NCBI GenBank assembly: GCA_905147135.1
Contig: LR990048.1
Location: 20,010,563-20,074,562 of the forward strand
Length of the DNA stretch: 64,000 nucleotides
Direction of reading: 5' to 3'
From: Blastobasis lacticolella
Taxonomy: Eukaryota; Arthropoda; Insecta; Lepidoptera; Blastobasidae
The position numbers and the translations under genes are program-made. The notes under the pieces were generated by a model. The model was not told where the DNA came from, did not search any database, and saw only the letters and a program-made list of their open reading frames with translations. Below are positions 9,079 to 20,138 of the stretch, piece after piece (positions within the stretch are counted from its first letter, which is position 1; each line of letters starts with the position of its first letter).

Positions 9079-12000
9079 TTATGTTCTTGTTCTGAAGCGC
9101 ACCCAGTGTCCTCCCAGCATCTTGACATTGAAGATGGTGGGGTCGTACGTGGCCGGATTCTGGGTCTTGGCAGCCGGAGACAGCTTCATGCTCCTCAGGA
9201 GATGGTACACCATCACCTTCACATCGCACAGCGCGAACCGAGACCCTGGAGATTACAAGGGGCTCAGAGATGTAAGTCAACCGATAGAGAGGTGATCATA
9301 ACTTATATTATAATTAAAATAAATAAATAAATATTCGTGGACTAATTCACACAGCGCCATCTAGCCCAAAACTAAGCAAAGCTTGTACTATGGGTGCTAG
9401 ATAACTGATATACTACTTCAATACTTTTAAATACATACTTGTGATACATAGAACACCCAGACCCGTAACAGAAATTAAAATTCATCATTTCAATTTCAAC
9501 CCGGCCGGGAATCGAACCCGGGCCCTCTTGCGTGGCAGAACTGCGTGACTGCAAATGGCATGTTAACCAACTGGAATATCAGGTCATCAAATATAATATT
9601 GATCTTACCACCACTCAGGTCGTCAAAATTGAATCCTGTTCAACAAATTCTGTAATGGTCATTGCTGTGGCTTCATGACTATCTAGATCATTCAAAATGT
9701 AGGCATTCCATCATCAAACAAAATACAAAATGGGAGTAGGAAGCTGCTAATACACCACCGATTTATTTTAAGAAGATAGATTGGGGATTATACTTTACGC
9801 GTCCGCAGGTGGTAGTCCTTGATCCCCGGGTGGCACCAAATGGACAGTCAAACGCTGGTGGTAGCTAGGTTTGCCTGACTGACGAGCGACCACCCTCATA
9901 CTAGTGATGCGACGGCAAAGCACCTATAGACGTGTTCCGGATGTAGCCAGTGAGAGCCGGTTCCCCCCTTTCGAATGTTATGGTGTGGACGGCCCCAGGT
10001 TTCGAGTGTGTTTTTACGCTATACGTGGTTGGTGAGCCGTGGCAAGTTGGCTTGGGGGCCAGGGAGAACCAGTGCCGCTGGCGGCCCGCTGGTTGTAGAG
10101 GGCCTGAATCCTGGCATGTCTCAGCCTTGGAAAAAAGCCTGTCTTTTTTCCAGCGAAAACAGGTTGCAGATATCCTTTTCATCAGGTGGACTGTCCGAAC
10201 GTGTGCCTCTCTAGGCATTAAAAAATAGATAATCTGCTAATCTGCTCACCGATGCATTTCCTAGGCCCAAGTCCGAAGGGCAAATAGGAGTAGGGCTTGA
10301 TGTTGTGCTTGTTCTGCTTCGAGAACCGCTCGGGGTCGAACTTCTCAGGGTCAGGGAAGTACTGCGGGTCGCGGTGGATGGCCAGGATCGGAATGTTTAC
10401 GGTTGTACCCTTGCGAATCTGAATGTTAAATATTAGGAATTGTTAATTCTTTGTCAATTGATGTGAAAGAGGCGGCTAATATAATCTAGTAGTATTTATA
10501 TTCTAGTAATAGACTTCATGGTATGTTCATGTTCTTCTACTAGTCCAAGTTTTATTCATCGTGCTTCATGTATCCTACAATCTATAAGTGACTAAACCGT
10601 TGACAATCAAATCGCTTGTAATTATTATTCGGAGGAAGTTACTCCGAGTAGTATTTTTTGAAGCTAAATAAATAACAAAATTAATTATCAAATTAAACTT
10701 ACAATGAAATCTTCTCGCGCTGTGTCGTTGGGCCTGCCGAGGTTGTAATCATCGCTGGAATATCGCTCCGTAAATGGAGCAGGCGGCCAGAGCCGTAGTC
10801 CCTCTGTAAATGATAAAAATTTTGTATAGACACGAGTGTAGTTACATGAGTATAGACTTTAAGAGAAAATCTATAAAATGTTTCCTAAAACTAGGAGATA
10901 GCTACGTTTTGTAACTAATTTTCTAGTTTCAATTCCTGCTTACACCAGAATCGACTTATTCACAAAGCAAGATTGAGATTATACAAAACAAAACACAAAA
11001 CATAAATTTTTCGTGTATATTTGTGAAATGCTTTACCTGAGACCACCATATCCAAATACGTCATCTCCTGCACGGAGTTGTAGTCGAACTTTCCGCCGTT
11101 CTTCTCGTCGTACTCTCGGATCTCCCGAAACAGCTTCTCCTGCACGTCAGGGTTGAGGGCTAGCTCGTGAAGCAGGAACGACAAGCAAATGGATATAGTG
11201 TCGAAGCCACCGACGTAAAAAACCACTGCTTGAGCTATCAGATCGAGGTCAGACCACTCTGAAATGTTGTCAACAAGTTTAGTAAAGTTGATTTTGAAGA
11301 AAATAAAAAGAGAAACTCATGGGTTAGCATACATTCATCTAACCTATGAGGTAATAATGTAGATACAGAAGAATTCATTTAGAAAATGCCTACGACACGA
11401 GGGTGCTGTATCGGTGATCGGGCAATGTGGAGGAGCAAAATTAGGAAAGCGAACATTGACAGAAGCCCAGATTGATCACTAGGACCGTCGTTAACCTATA
11501 TTAGTCCATCGCTGGATACAGTCCTCCCCTAATAAGCGCCCTGCTCCCTATCCTCGGCTTGCCGCATCTAGCCACCGCACTTTTTCTAAACTTCACACTC
11601 CAGCCTTTCAAAAATTGTCACTCCTATCCGGAGGGCGTCCAACACTACGCTTGACGAGTGGTGTCTCCACGAGGAACTCGTTACTATATCGGCTCAGCGC
11701 TAATTCAGTAATCAAGCTTCGTTGTCGGATTACTTCGTCGCATCCTTCAGGGTGTGAGGATGATTGATTTAATTCTACTTCCTACAAGTTTTATAAATGC
11801 GAAAGTTGCTACAAAAAATTAGGTCGAACAAATTGATACCGATAATTAAACTAAAAAGTTAACAATAAAAAATAGTACAAAAACTAAAAACCCCGACCGT
11901 TATTAAGAAATGAAAAGTAAGTAACAAGCAGATTGGTGTATTAAAATTTTAAAAATATAATATGGCATGACTTGGTGCCCCATGTTGTGAGTTCCAAAGA

Positions 12001-15000
12001 TTTATGTGTCTCCGAAACTGATCGAAATGAAGAGTGTAAATAACCTATACAGTTTAAAACAGTTTATTTGCATTACTTATATTGTTACTTGCTTACGTAC
12101 CTGCAACAATCTACCTGTTTATTACTTTTCGGTTTTTAATAGCAGTCAGGGTTTTAAGTGTTCATACCACTAAGTTGTCAAACAAGTTTACGGTCTTCCT
12201 GGTGGGTTTTACTAATCTATTTACCATTTTTTGCCTGCATTAAAAGATGTATCATATCTGGTCGGTTAATGTTCTTGGCTTCCCGTTCCTTCATTGACCC
12301 CAACACCAGATCGCTGAAGAATTTTTTAGGTTTTGGTTCTACAAATTCCAGTGTCAGAAACTGAAACGGTATTATAAAATATTTTTAGATTAGAATTAAG
12401 TAAGATAAGATAGTTTTTTCTCTTTCGTCACGTAGAAACCTTTGCAGAATTAATCACCATCACATCAGTACAACGCTGCATACTAGAACTAAATGTAGCT
12501 GTTGTAAATGTTTTGAAATATCATTTTGTTGTCAGCAACAGCGCCGCCGTTACCTCGAATGCCAATATAATAACAGGTATTTATTCCTGCAAAGGATACT
12601 GCGAACTTGCTCCCTTTCGCTTCCCTTTTTCCCCAAGACACATTATTGTACCTCATATTAAGTGATGTTTCTCCCTTCTTAGTAGACTTTGGCACTATGG
12701 CAATGTCACGTACTGTTGTCTTAGTCCCTCAGCGGGGACTTATCTGCGAACGAGACATCTTGCGTTTAAACGAAAAATATCAGCATACTCACATTGCTAA
12801 GTGCCGGAAATGACTTTTGCAGTGCGCTTAAAATCAGTTTATAGAAACTGAAGGTTGCAGTTTCTTTGCCTCTTGTGTAGAATTCGTTATTTTCTTCTTT
12901 GTGAGAGTTGACCTTGCAGCCAAATGCGCACGAAGCGATGACGTCATTAGCGTACCTCGTCGTTAGATCATTGACGTCCACGTCCATGTATTTTGCTGAG
13001 GATAGAGAAGTAGTCTGTAATGTTTATTCCATGCAATGCATGCATGCATGCATGTTTATTATATATATATAAACACCTCTTTGCACACTTAGTTGATCCA
13101 GCCACGACCCCATACATTGCTGACTCCGCCTTTTGCACCGAATAACTTGAATCCAGTTGCGTATTTCTCGGGTCAAATGGCAACGTAGCATTCTATTATG
13201 CGACGTTGCCAAATGTATTCGTCGATAGTACCTATACTCGATATATATTTTTTCATAAATTTCATGCAATAGTGGATCCGTAACGGCTAAATTTTTTAAA
13301 TGCACGAAGACTTTTTGGCTCCGAATATATTTCAAAAATCAATTAGTTTGTTTATCAATTTATATACTCGTACTTCCAGTAATACTTGTTTTGATCCGAA
13401 TAGGTACCGATACCGTAACGGGAATCTAGATATTTTATATTCGCAATGCTCCATACATTGTAAGATCCGCCTCGGTTGTAACGGTGGAGGCACGGGGAGC
13501 ACCGTACACCGCAGCCCGCACCCTTTAGGCCTCAGTCTACAGGGGTGCTAACTGTGCGCACGTCGACATTATTTTAAAGTCGTCATTTGAATTTGTTTTT
13601 GAATGAAGAATGAATGAAGACAAAAATGAAGGTCAAGGTATGTGTTTTACATTTAGTACCTACCTAGTTAAGCGATTTTTTCTATCTGAAGTCCCGGCAC
13701 GAGAAGCTATAATTTTTAAAGTAAAGAACTTATACCAAGTTACGTAGCGACAATTCAAACAATTCGAAATTCAATCTACTCAAAGTAACATACCTATGTG
13801 TATTATAAAAATAATTTCACTTAGTCGCGTTATATTTTAGCGATTTAAAGCGCTGTTTTCTAATGATTTGTGGTAGGTACTGGAACGCGTTAGACACATG
13901 GAACGTAAACTTTAGCAGCCGCAATTTCGAATTAGGTAGTTTGCGTTTCGTTCCAGCGTCATAGTTTGAATTTTTTTCGCGGAATAGGTTCTATTGATTG
14001 TCATTTTTAAACTTGTTATTTCTATTTGTTCGAAATAAGGTTGTGAATCTTTAAATGGGTTTTTACTAAATTTATAGCTTCTCGTGACGGGGACTTTACA
14101 GTTTGTTATCGCTTTCAAGCTGGCATTTTTTGAAACTGATAATAATATATGCTCCCTTAGCAAATATTTGCATGTATTAACAAATCATAATAAAATACAG
14201 TGAATTAACTGTCCAATTTTACAGTTGGTACATTGCTGGCAATTTTAAACTTCGTTAAAAAATGCATGAAGATGAAAATTAAGTTAAATTAAAGAGGTAC
14301 ATTACCTTACCCTATTTTGAAATAGCCCACTTGACTGTTAACACATTGCTATATAATCCTACACGTCGTTCCAACTATTCTAAAATATTTATTATTTTTA
14401 GTTGAACTAGGTATCTAGACCAAAGTTGCAGAAAAATTAAGGACCCTACCTGTTTTGTCGAAAGTCTGTCAATTTATGGTTTGTAATATAAAGTAAAGTT
14501 TGGGTTTGGATTAATAGACATTTTCGTGTGTGACTTATACATAAATTGTGAATGTTGCGTGCTACCTAGGTATATTAAAAGCATGTTAGTATCTATAAGG
14601 CTTCAGGTTATTCAGAGATATTTTTCGAGTTCCGGCTGTCGGCGCTTTTAAAAGCTTTACAAGTACAATGGAATAAAATAATTACTCCCTAAAATACGTA
14701 TTTAATGTTAATTCTGGCAAATAGAAGCACTAACATTAATTCCAAACATAATTTACAATCATCCCAAAGGGATAATAACAGAAAGTCAAAGTGACTTCGA
14801 AGTGGCGAATTAGCGCGTATTTATTTATGTGAACGTGCGTCCAGCATTCAACTGATGCGCGCGCGAGTCTCGTGTCTCAACTAAAGGATTCGATCCCAGG
14901 ATAACGAATCTTGGGATCCCGGCCTCATTTTGATCCCGAGATTTTCGGGATAGGATTGAAATTGATTTCTTAAATTTATTCCTAAAATTAATTGAAGAAT

Positions 15001-18000
15001 TTCTTCAAGCACGAAGTGTTCCTTCTATTTCCATCGAGCCTGAAGACGCTTTTGCAGCCTCTGCACTTATTATGTGCAACAAACTAAAACAAGATTAGAA
15101 ACAAATCTTTATATCGATTTTTAAGCAAATCTTTAAAGAATCGTAAAATATTTTGCAATTCATATACTTAAATAATTATTAGTGAATACAAATATAAAGT
15201 AGTTACTGTCAGGTCAACTTTATTTAAAAATGGTACTGGTTAATATAATATTGATCTCTGTAGTTTTTAAGTTTTTGTTGACTCACTTTAATGTCTTACT
15301 GAGTAAATTTTTTCACTACTTAATTTGCAATTTTATAGGTCTCATGTATTGTTGAAATGCGTGGTTCGTCTCGAAGTTTGATGTATAATATTGTTTGATC
15401 GTTTTTATTTAAAACTTAAATTGTCAAAAGAAAATAATTTTTCTTTTGGCATATTAAGTTTTATCGGATTTTGACATTGATTACTAACTTTTTTATTGCT
15501 ATTTCCAATATAAGTTCAATCCCGGGACTGTCCCGGGATTCCGGGTTTGACTTTAGATAATCCCGGAATTAGAAAAAAGGCCCGGGATTGAATCCTCTAG
15601 TCTCAACGCCCGCGCTGCTGCCGATGACAATAGCATCATACTAACCAGTATAATCATATTCATATTCATATTCATTTATTCGTAGTAATAATCATCCATC
15701 GTCATTTAAAATAGTTTCATGAATAGAATTAAGTACTAATAGTTGATGTCAATGTTAAAAACAATTAATTCAATAGTGTCAAATTATCATGATTCGAATT
15801 TGTCAAGAATTAAATTAGTATTATAATATCAAATAATAATTAAGTCAAATGTTAAATTAAATAATTATAAGAAAAATACAAAATGCTTCAAACATGTCAA
15901 ATATAAAATTAAATCATAATATGAACTGTCAAATACAATGTTCGAAAACTATGTCAAATATTAATTAATCGAAATGTCAAATACAATACAATGAATAAAT
16001 AGTCGCATACAATATTGCGTGTCACAGAAAGAAACATTTTTTTATAGTATATTATTTATTCATTGTATTCAATTAAATGACTAGAAGTGGGTGATATCAA
16101 TCTAATAACGGAGAGGGACTAAAGGCTTCGCTCATCTAAAAACTCATCTATAGAGTAATATACGGTCAAATCACGCACGTACTTACTAACATATCCACAT
16201 ACAGTCGCACTTTTCCCATACGAGTTAAGGGACTACTCGCATGTGGTACTTAACTTAATAAACCCTTATAATTTTGGTAGGTGCCTAATGGTTTTAACAA
16301 AACTAATATATTTGTTTGGGGACGTCAGAATTTAGCTGGCTTAGTGGTTCAGGCGTACGTATGCATTTCATTCCAAAGGTTGCAGGTTAAAATCCACGCA
16401 TGTACCAATGACATTAATAGTACATTACTGCAGCCGCCAGCAACTGATCAATCCATCAATGCCTAGATGTGGCCAAGGCTTGTATAGTACATATTTTTCT
16501 CAAACAATGCGCGGAAATCAAAAACACAATTTTACTTTTTAAGGTCAATGACGAATAACGAACAATAATAATTTTTCACGCGCCATAATGTTCCTTTGTT
16601 TTTTTTTTCAATAAACAGCTTTCTATTAGCAAGCTAGTTTGAAATTTAAATAAAACCTTTTATTATTTACCTCCTTGGTAGCCATGTTTCGAAGTAAAAG
16701 GTCATTCCATTTTTAAATTACAGGACAGATATGAGTTTACATAGTAATTTATCTGGCCGCAAAACACGACAGATATGGATTTTCATACAACTTATGCCGG
16801 CCGCTGCCCGCATGTATCTGGCCAGTACGGCAATTTTGATTTATGCATGCCCATACAAGCCACTACTACTACTATCGATTACCCATACAAGCTATTCAAA
16901 AGGGACTTGTTAGCAGCAGACTTTTAGAAATTGAAAATCATTCAGTAAACAAAGAAAATCCTATAGAAAAAGAGTCTGAAAGTGAAATATGACAATATGA
17001 AACTGACAGTGACACATATAGCAAAGTAAAAGAAACCAGTAAATGTGATTATATTAAGGACTAAAAAATCAAAACTTTCAAAAATAAAGAGAAACAAATA
17101 GAAGCAGAAATAAACGATAATACAGGGTGTTACATAATATATGTATAAAGCCGTGAACTGGTTAGAGTGTTAAACATAATAAAACGATAGGTACAATTAT
17201 TTCTGTTGTACGTGGAATTTTTGTACCTATCGTTTTCATACATTTAGCACTCTATACGGTTCACGGCTTCATACATATGTTATATAAAAAAAATTCACGT
17301 ACGACAGAAATAATTGTACCTATCGTTTTATTATGTTTAACACTCCATCCAGTTCACGGCTTTATACATATATTATGTAACACCCTGTATAATTGAAGAT
17401 AATGAAAGCGAGAACAGTATAATCAATGAAGACAATAATAAAGAGAATGATCACCAAAATAAAAGCGCTATATGTGAATAAAGAAGTGAGAAAATAAGAA
17501 ACAATAAGAAGAGTAAGTATGTTAAAGAAAAACTACTAAAGAGAAAAACAAGAAAGACAAAAAAAATAATTACCGATAAAAAGTTACTTAACAAAAGGGC
17601 AAAGAAATAGTCCAAAGAAATAGTTACAAAAGGAAAGAGTCCCGTCCCAAAAAGAACAAGTATTGAGGTTTGATCTGGAGTCACGTTACTCCAGACTGAT
17701 TTCTTGTGAGTTTTCTTTTTTTTTAAGACAAGATTCTCTACTACTTTGAGGAGAATTTGAAATACTAGCTAGACATTATTAAGTTACTGGAGCCAGTAAT
17801 ATAGTAGCCCAAACGTGCCAATGAGGAAGCCCTTGGCAAATGCTGCGCCCTGATTGGCCCATTTGAATTGGATCAACAACTGCTCATTCGCCAAAAAGGT
17901 GGATTTGTATAAAAATCCCTTAATTATTATTATTACTCATCGTGACACTTGTTCGTCATACTCCGTTCGGAGCCACATATTTAAGGTCATTAGGCATTGG

Positions 18001-18083
18001 ATCAACAAAAGACACCTGGATCAACAAGTGAAAATGGATCAACAAATTACTACCTATACGGCACGTTGGAGCCACAAAGTGCC

Positions 18084-18148
<65 letters not shown>

Positions 18149-19397
18149 CTCTCTCTCTGAAAAATTGGTACCCACATTCTGAGTTCCGAATCTTCTCTTG
18201 AAGATACCTCATCACCTGGTCTGCGACTTCTACCATTAAGGGCACCATTAGCCGGATCTTGGAGCTGGTAAACGCCGGGCTCAGCGTGCAGCGCATGTCT
18301 TTCCACTCCTCATCTGTTGTTTTATTATTATTTTAGTAGCTTCAAGAATTTGGTACAAGCACAGAAATCAAAATATGATAAAGTAAATATAACCTAAGTG
18401 TTTGCGCAGCAGTAAAGTTATGCGCGGTATTGGCCGAGACGACGAGGGGTGGTGGAGTGACATTTAATGTGTAAATTGTTGTTTATCAAAATAAATGAAT
18501 TAAATTGAATTGAATAGATGACGACTAGTGTTAGTTTAGACCCACATGGCATTTATATTTATCTTTCATGTTTTTATTTCTTTAGAATTTACTAAGAGTT
18601 GTGTTGAGTTTTCCTGATTAAAAGTTCCAAAATAAAATTACTTTTAATGAAGAAAAGAACAAATAATATTTGATATTGTTATATCCATCTAAGTGGAGTC
18701 AAAAAGAAGCTAACTTGTCCTTGTCTCAAGTTTGATGAAAATTATAGACAAGTGACAAATGTTGTTGATGGTGATAATTATTTAGGTATACTCACCTTTC
18801 AACGCTATAAGGCCCCTAAGAATGAAGTTTTCGACATTATCCGAAGTCAGAAAATCGTGGTTCGGAAATTTCTCAAAACTTTTCACACCAACTTGTTTAA
18901 TAAGCTCCAGATCTCTGAGCACCACCGCCGTTCTCACGAAATCGTAATGGCCCACGAATCTGCGTTTGAAAATGAGTTTTATCAATACTTTTATAATGTT
19001 ATACGTCAGACAAATAGACGAGCGGGCCACCTGTTTGATAGTGGTTACCGCCGACAAAGATATGGACACTTAAAGTACCAGCGTGACACCAATGCGGGGT
19101 CCACCTCTAAAGTACCTCTTGAACGAACCAATGTCATAATTCGAAGGTATACAAGGACACTGCGGGAAATCAAATAGCATGAGTGAGAAACGTTCTCTCA
19201 AACCGGCGGCGAATGGTGCGATAGCGGAATTGTGCTGTGAGCACCAGATTAAAAACTTCCTCAGGACATTTCCCGTTGTACAATATATACAGCCGGTAGA
19301 ACACATACCGGAGCCGCACTGCCTTCGAAAAGCCAGAGCTTCTATTAGTATCGGATCACCGACAATTCGCATGGCGCGCTTAATCAGGTCGGCAATA

Positions 19398-19428
<31 letters not shown>

Positions 19429-20085
19429 TCGTGGACAATTTCACACAGCGCCATCTAGCCCCAAACTAAGCAAAGCTTGTGCTATGGGTGCTAGATAACT
19501 GATAAATTACTTGAGTACTTTTAAATACATACTTATTATACATAGAACACCCATACCTGTAACAGAAATTAAAATTCATCATTTCAATTTCTGCCCGGCC
19601 GGGAATCGAACCCAGGACCTCTTGCGTGGCAGAGAGATTGCGTGTTGACCATTGAACCACTCAGGTCGTCAAATAGTACGTGACAATAGCCGAATATGAA
19701 GCATTCTTGTCTAGAAATAGCCAATTCACTAATTCTTGTCGTGTTCATAAGGGTTCAAGTTTAGGGAACACACAGGCAACGTGTTTCGCGTGTATACCAC
19801 ATTCTTATATATCGGATGAATGAATGAATATAACAAATGAATGAACAATTTATATCTTTTGATATTCTGACATATAATATTTTACCTCTCTCCCGGAAAC
19901 GCGTTATACATCCTCTCTAAATTCTTTGCAGGATGTTCCTTCTTCAAAAGAACGTTAGCCATGTTCCCGGCAATTGGAACCGGCGGAAGGTTCTTAACTC
20001 CTCGCCGGGAGAAGTAGGAGTACACATTGCGGAAGTACAGCGCCAAGGCGACGAGCGCGCACCCGAAAGATATCCAGACCTGCAT
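9079..20085 (-). CDS. CYP9A: cytochrome P450, CYP9A-like (gene A), exon 6 not found
   Basis: Exons on the minus strand: 1 20085-19886, 2 18959-18796, 3 18313-18176, 4 12995-12793, 5 12360-12225, 7 11258-11037, 8 10803-10703, 9 10418-10250, 10 9245-9079 (stop TAA). Joined they give 499 aa. Visible are the N-terminal membrane anchor (MQVWISFGCALVALALYF), the hinge LPPVPIAG, the I-helix GGFDT (297-301), ExxR as EGLR (355-358), PERF, and the haem loop FGLGPRKCIG with Cys443. All introns are GT/AG. Exon 6, 96 nt in genes B and C (linker before the I-helix), is not recognisable between 11259 and 12224. Exon 5 ends in phase 1 and exon 7 starts in phase 1, so direct joining keeps the frame. Intron 3 is 5.2 kb of transposon sequence. 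The product should be an ER-bound monooxygenase. Either it works without the linker or the gene is recently damaged. Confidence 0.85.
9330..9592 (-). mobile_element. SINE-1 copy in gene A intron 9
   Basis: A tRNA-derived SINE read on the minus strand, with B-box-like GGTTCGATTCC and a 3' end that reads into the GATGGCGCTGTGTGAA motif. It carries an extra stretch (CATTTGCAGTCACGC type) also present in the copy at 40346-40507 but not in the copy at 60237. Confidence 0.7.
9795..10228 (+). mobile_element. short element: LINE-type 5' UTR joined to a LINE tail
   Basis: Its 5' part resembles the region upstream of the LINE-Y ORF at 32925-33300 (shared GGGGGCCAGGGAGA and GGCCCGCTGG-like blocks). It then ends in ATCAGGTGGACTGTCCGAAC, a tail similar to the one at 57160-57185. 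The middle of a LINE is absent. It sits in gene A intron 9, just before exon 9. It is probably a non-autonomous deletion derivative. Confidence 0.45.
11390..11770. mobile_element. unassigned repeat where gene A exon 6 would lie
   Basis: GC-richer than the surrounding intron and without splice-flanked coding similarity to exon 6 of genes B or C. The left part, from about 11395, looks like a degenerate LINE C-terminal reading frame. It is a candidate for the insertion or deletion event that removed exon 6. Confidence 0.3.
11771..12224. other. gene A intron 5, remainder
   Basis: AT-rich intron sequence with no recognised repeat or exon. It was searched specifically for the exon 6 pattern GFATVEES and its phase-1 splice sites; none was found. 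Confidence 0.5.
12361..12792. other. gene A intron 4
   Basis: Intron of 432 bp. 12530-12770 is GC-richer than the rest and may be an inserted repeat, but no terminal repeats or coding similarity are visible. Confidence 0.4.
12996..14873. other. gene A intron 3, proximal part
   Basis: Unassigned AT-rich intron. Contains an (ATGC)n run at 13031-13054 followed by a short TA run. A GC-rich patch at 13460-13570 has no recognised identity. No exon or RT-like reading was found. Confidence 0.4.
14882..15599. mobile_element. hAT-type non-autonomous DNA transposon
   Basis: 718 bp flanked by the 8-bp direct repeat GTCTCAAC (14874-14881 and 15600-15607), the length typical of hAT elements. The termini are imperfect inverted repeats: TAAAGGATTCGATCCCAGG at the left and the complement of TAGAGGATTCAATCCCGGG at the right. 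No transposase reading frame is present, so it is a MITE-like derivative. Confidence 0.75.
15650..16040 (-). mobile_element. LINE 3' UTR fragment with TGTCAAAT motif repeats
   Basis: Begins with (CATATT)n and TTTATT, the complement of an AATAAATATGAATATGA tail also present on the plus strand at 54625-54645. Upstream in the element sense, the motif TGTCAAAT recurs about seven times between 15776 and 15990. The body is AT-rich without coding content. Confidence 0.4.
16041..16907. other. gene A intron 3, unassigned middle part
   Basis: No coding similarity, terminal repeats or known tails were seen. Short open frames here have no recognisable motifs. Confidence 0.4.
16908..17690 (+). pseudogene. 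decayed Lys/Glu/Asn-rich open frame split by a MITE
   Basis: A plus-strand frame (16909-17120, resuming at 17388) encodes highly charged sequence such as ENHSVNKENPIEKESESE and IEDNESENSIINEDNNKEN, ending in a Lys/Arg-rich part (KLLKRKTRKTKKIITDKK). It has a few stop codons. Removing the MITE at 17123-17387 and one TA restores the same frame, which argues for one ancestral ORF. Charged N-termini of this kind occur in transposase or gag-like proteins, but no diagnostic domain remains. Confidence 0.4.
17123..17387. mobile_element. fold-back MITE, TA target duplication, three-armed
   Basis: Ends in CAGGGTGTTACATAAT and its complement, flanked by TA on both sides. The two outer arms are about 95-100 bp and nearly complementary. 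A third, tipless copy of the arm (GTACCTATCGTTTT through CGGCTTCATACATATG, about 17222-17285) lies in the middle. The TA duplication suggests mobilisation by a Tc1/mariner-like transposase. Confidence 0.7.
17840..18085 (+). repeat. repeat with TGGATCAACAA units
   Basis: TGGATCAACAA-like units occur at about 17870, 17998, 18018 and 18034, in a segment upstream of the TA microsatellite. It may be the leader of a retroelement; no coding part is seen. Confidence 0.3.
18090..18158. repeat. (TA)n(TC)n microsatellite beside gene A exon 3
   Basis: About 27 TA units followed by seven TC units. The tract ends about 17 nt from the donor splice site of exon 3 (18175-18174). Reading frames full of Ile-Tyr through this tract are artefacts. 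Confidence 0.95.
18465..18520 (+). mobile_element. retrotransposon tail with (TTGAA)n
   Basis: TTATCAAAATAAATGAATT followed by TTGAA-like repeats, the same tail as in the insert at 6510-6548. Only the 3' end of the element is present. It lies in gene A intron 2. Confidence 0.5.
18998..19396 (-). mobile_element. LINE-Y-like fragment in gene A intron 1
   Basis: Similar to the 3' 400 bp of LINE-Y (C-terminal coding part plus tail) but clearly diverged. The frame at 19070-19444 still shows SFKRYFRGG and HNSAIAPF. It is older than the near-identical copies at 35-39 kb. Confidence 0.65.
19398..19429. repeat. (TA)n microsatellite
   Basis: About 15 TA units between the LINE-Y-like fragment and the SINE-1 copy; they probably grew from the SINE 3' tail. 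Confidence 0.9.
19429..19672 (-). mobile_element. SINE-1 copy in gene A intron 1
   Basis: Minus-strand copy with the B-box-like GGTTCGATTCC text and the same middle and 3' end as the copy at 60237-60470. Confidence 0.75.
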
Positions 20086-20130
20086 CCTGTAAAAATATAC
20101 AATAAAATCGGTTAGCGAGCTATGCTCGTC

Positions 20131-20138
20131 TTATATAT
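20131..20138 (-). promoter_or_regulatory. candidate TATA box of gene A
   Basis: TATATAA on the minus strand, about 46 nt upstream of the gene A ATG (20085). A start site 25-30 nt downstream would give a short leader. The bases just before the ATG (TTTTTACAGG) also look like a splice acceptor, so an upstream non-coding exon is an alternative. Confidence 0.4.

Noticed and set aside
17451..17684. Phe/Leu-rich 77-codon minus frame resembling a membrane protein
   Set aside because: It is the complement of a Lys-rich plus-strand sequence; hydrophobicity is a mirror of A-rich codons.
17854..18306. Open frames of 60-116 codons in several frames around 18.1 kb
   Set aside because: They run through the TA/TC microsatellite (Ile-Tyr and Ser-Leu runs) and overlap P450 exon 3 in the wrong frames.
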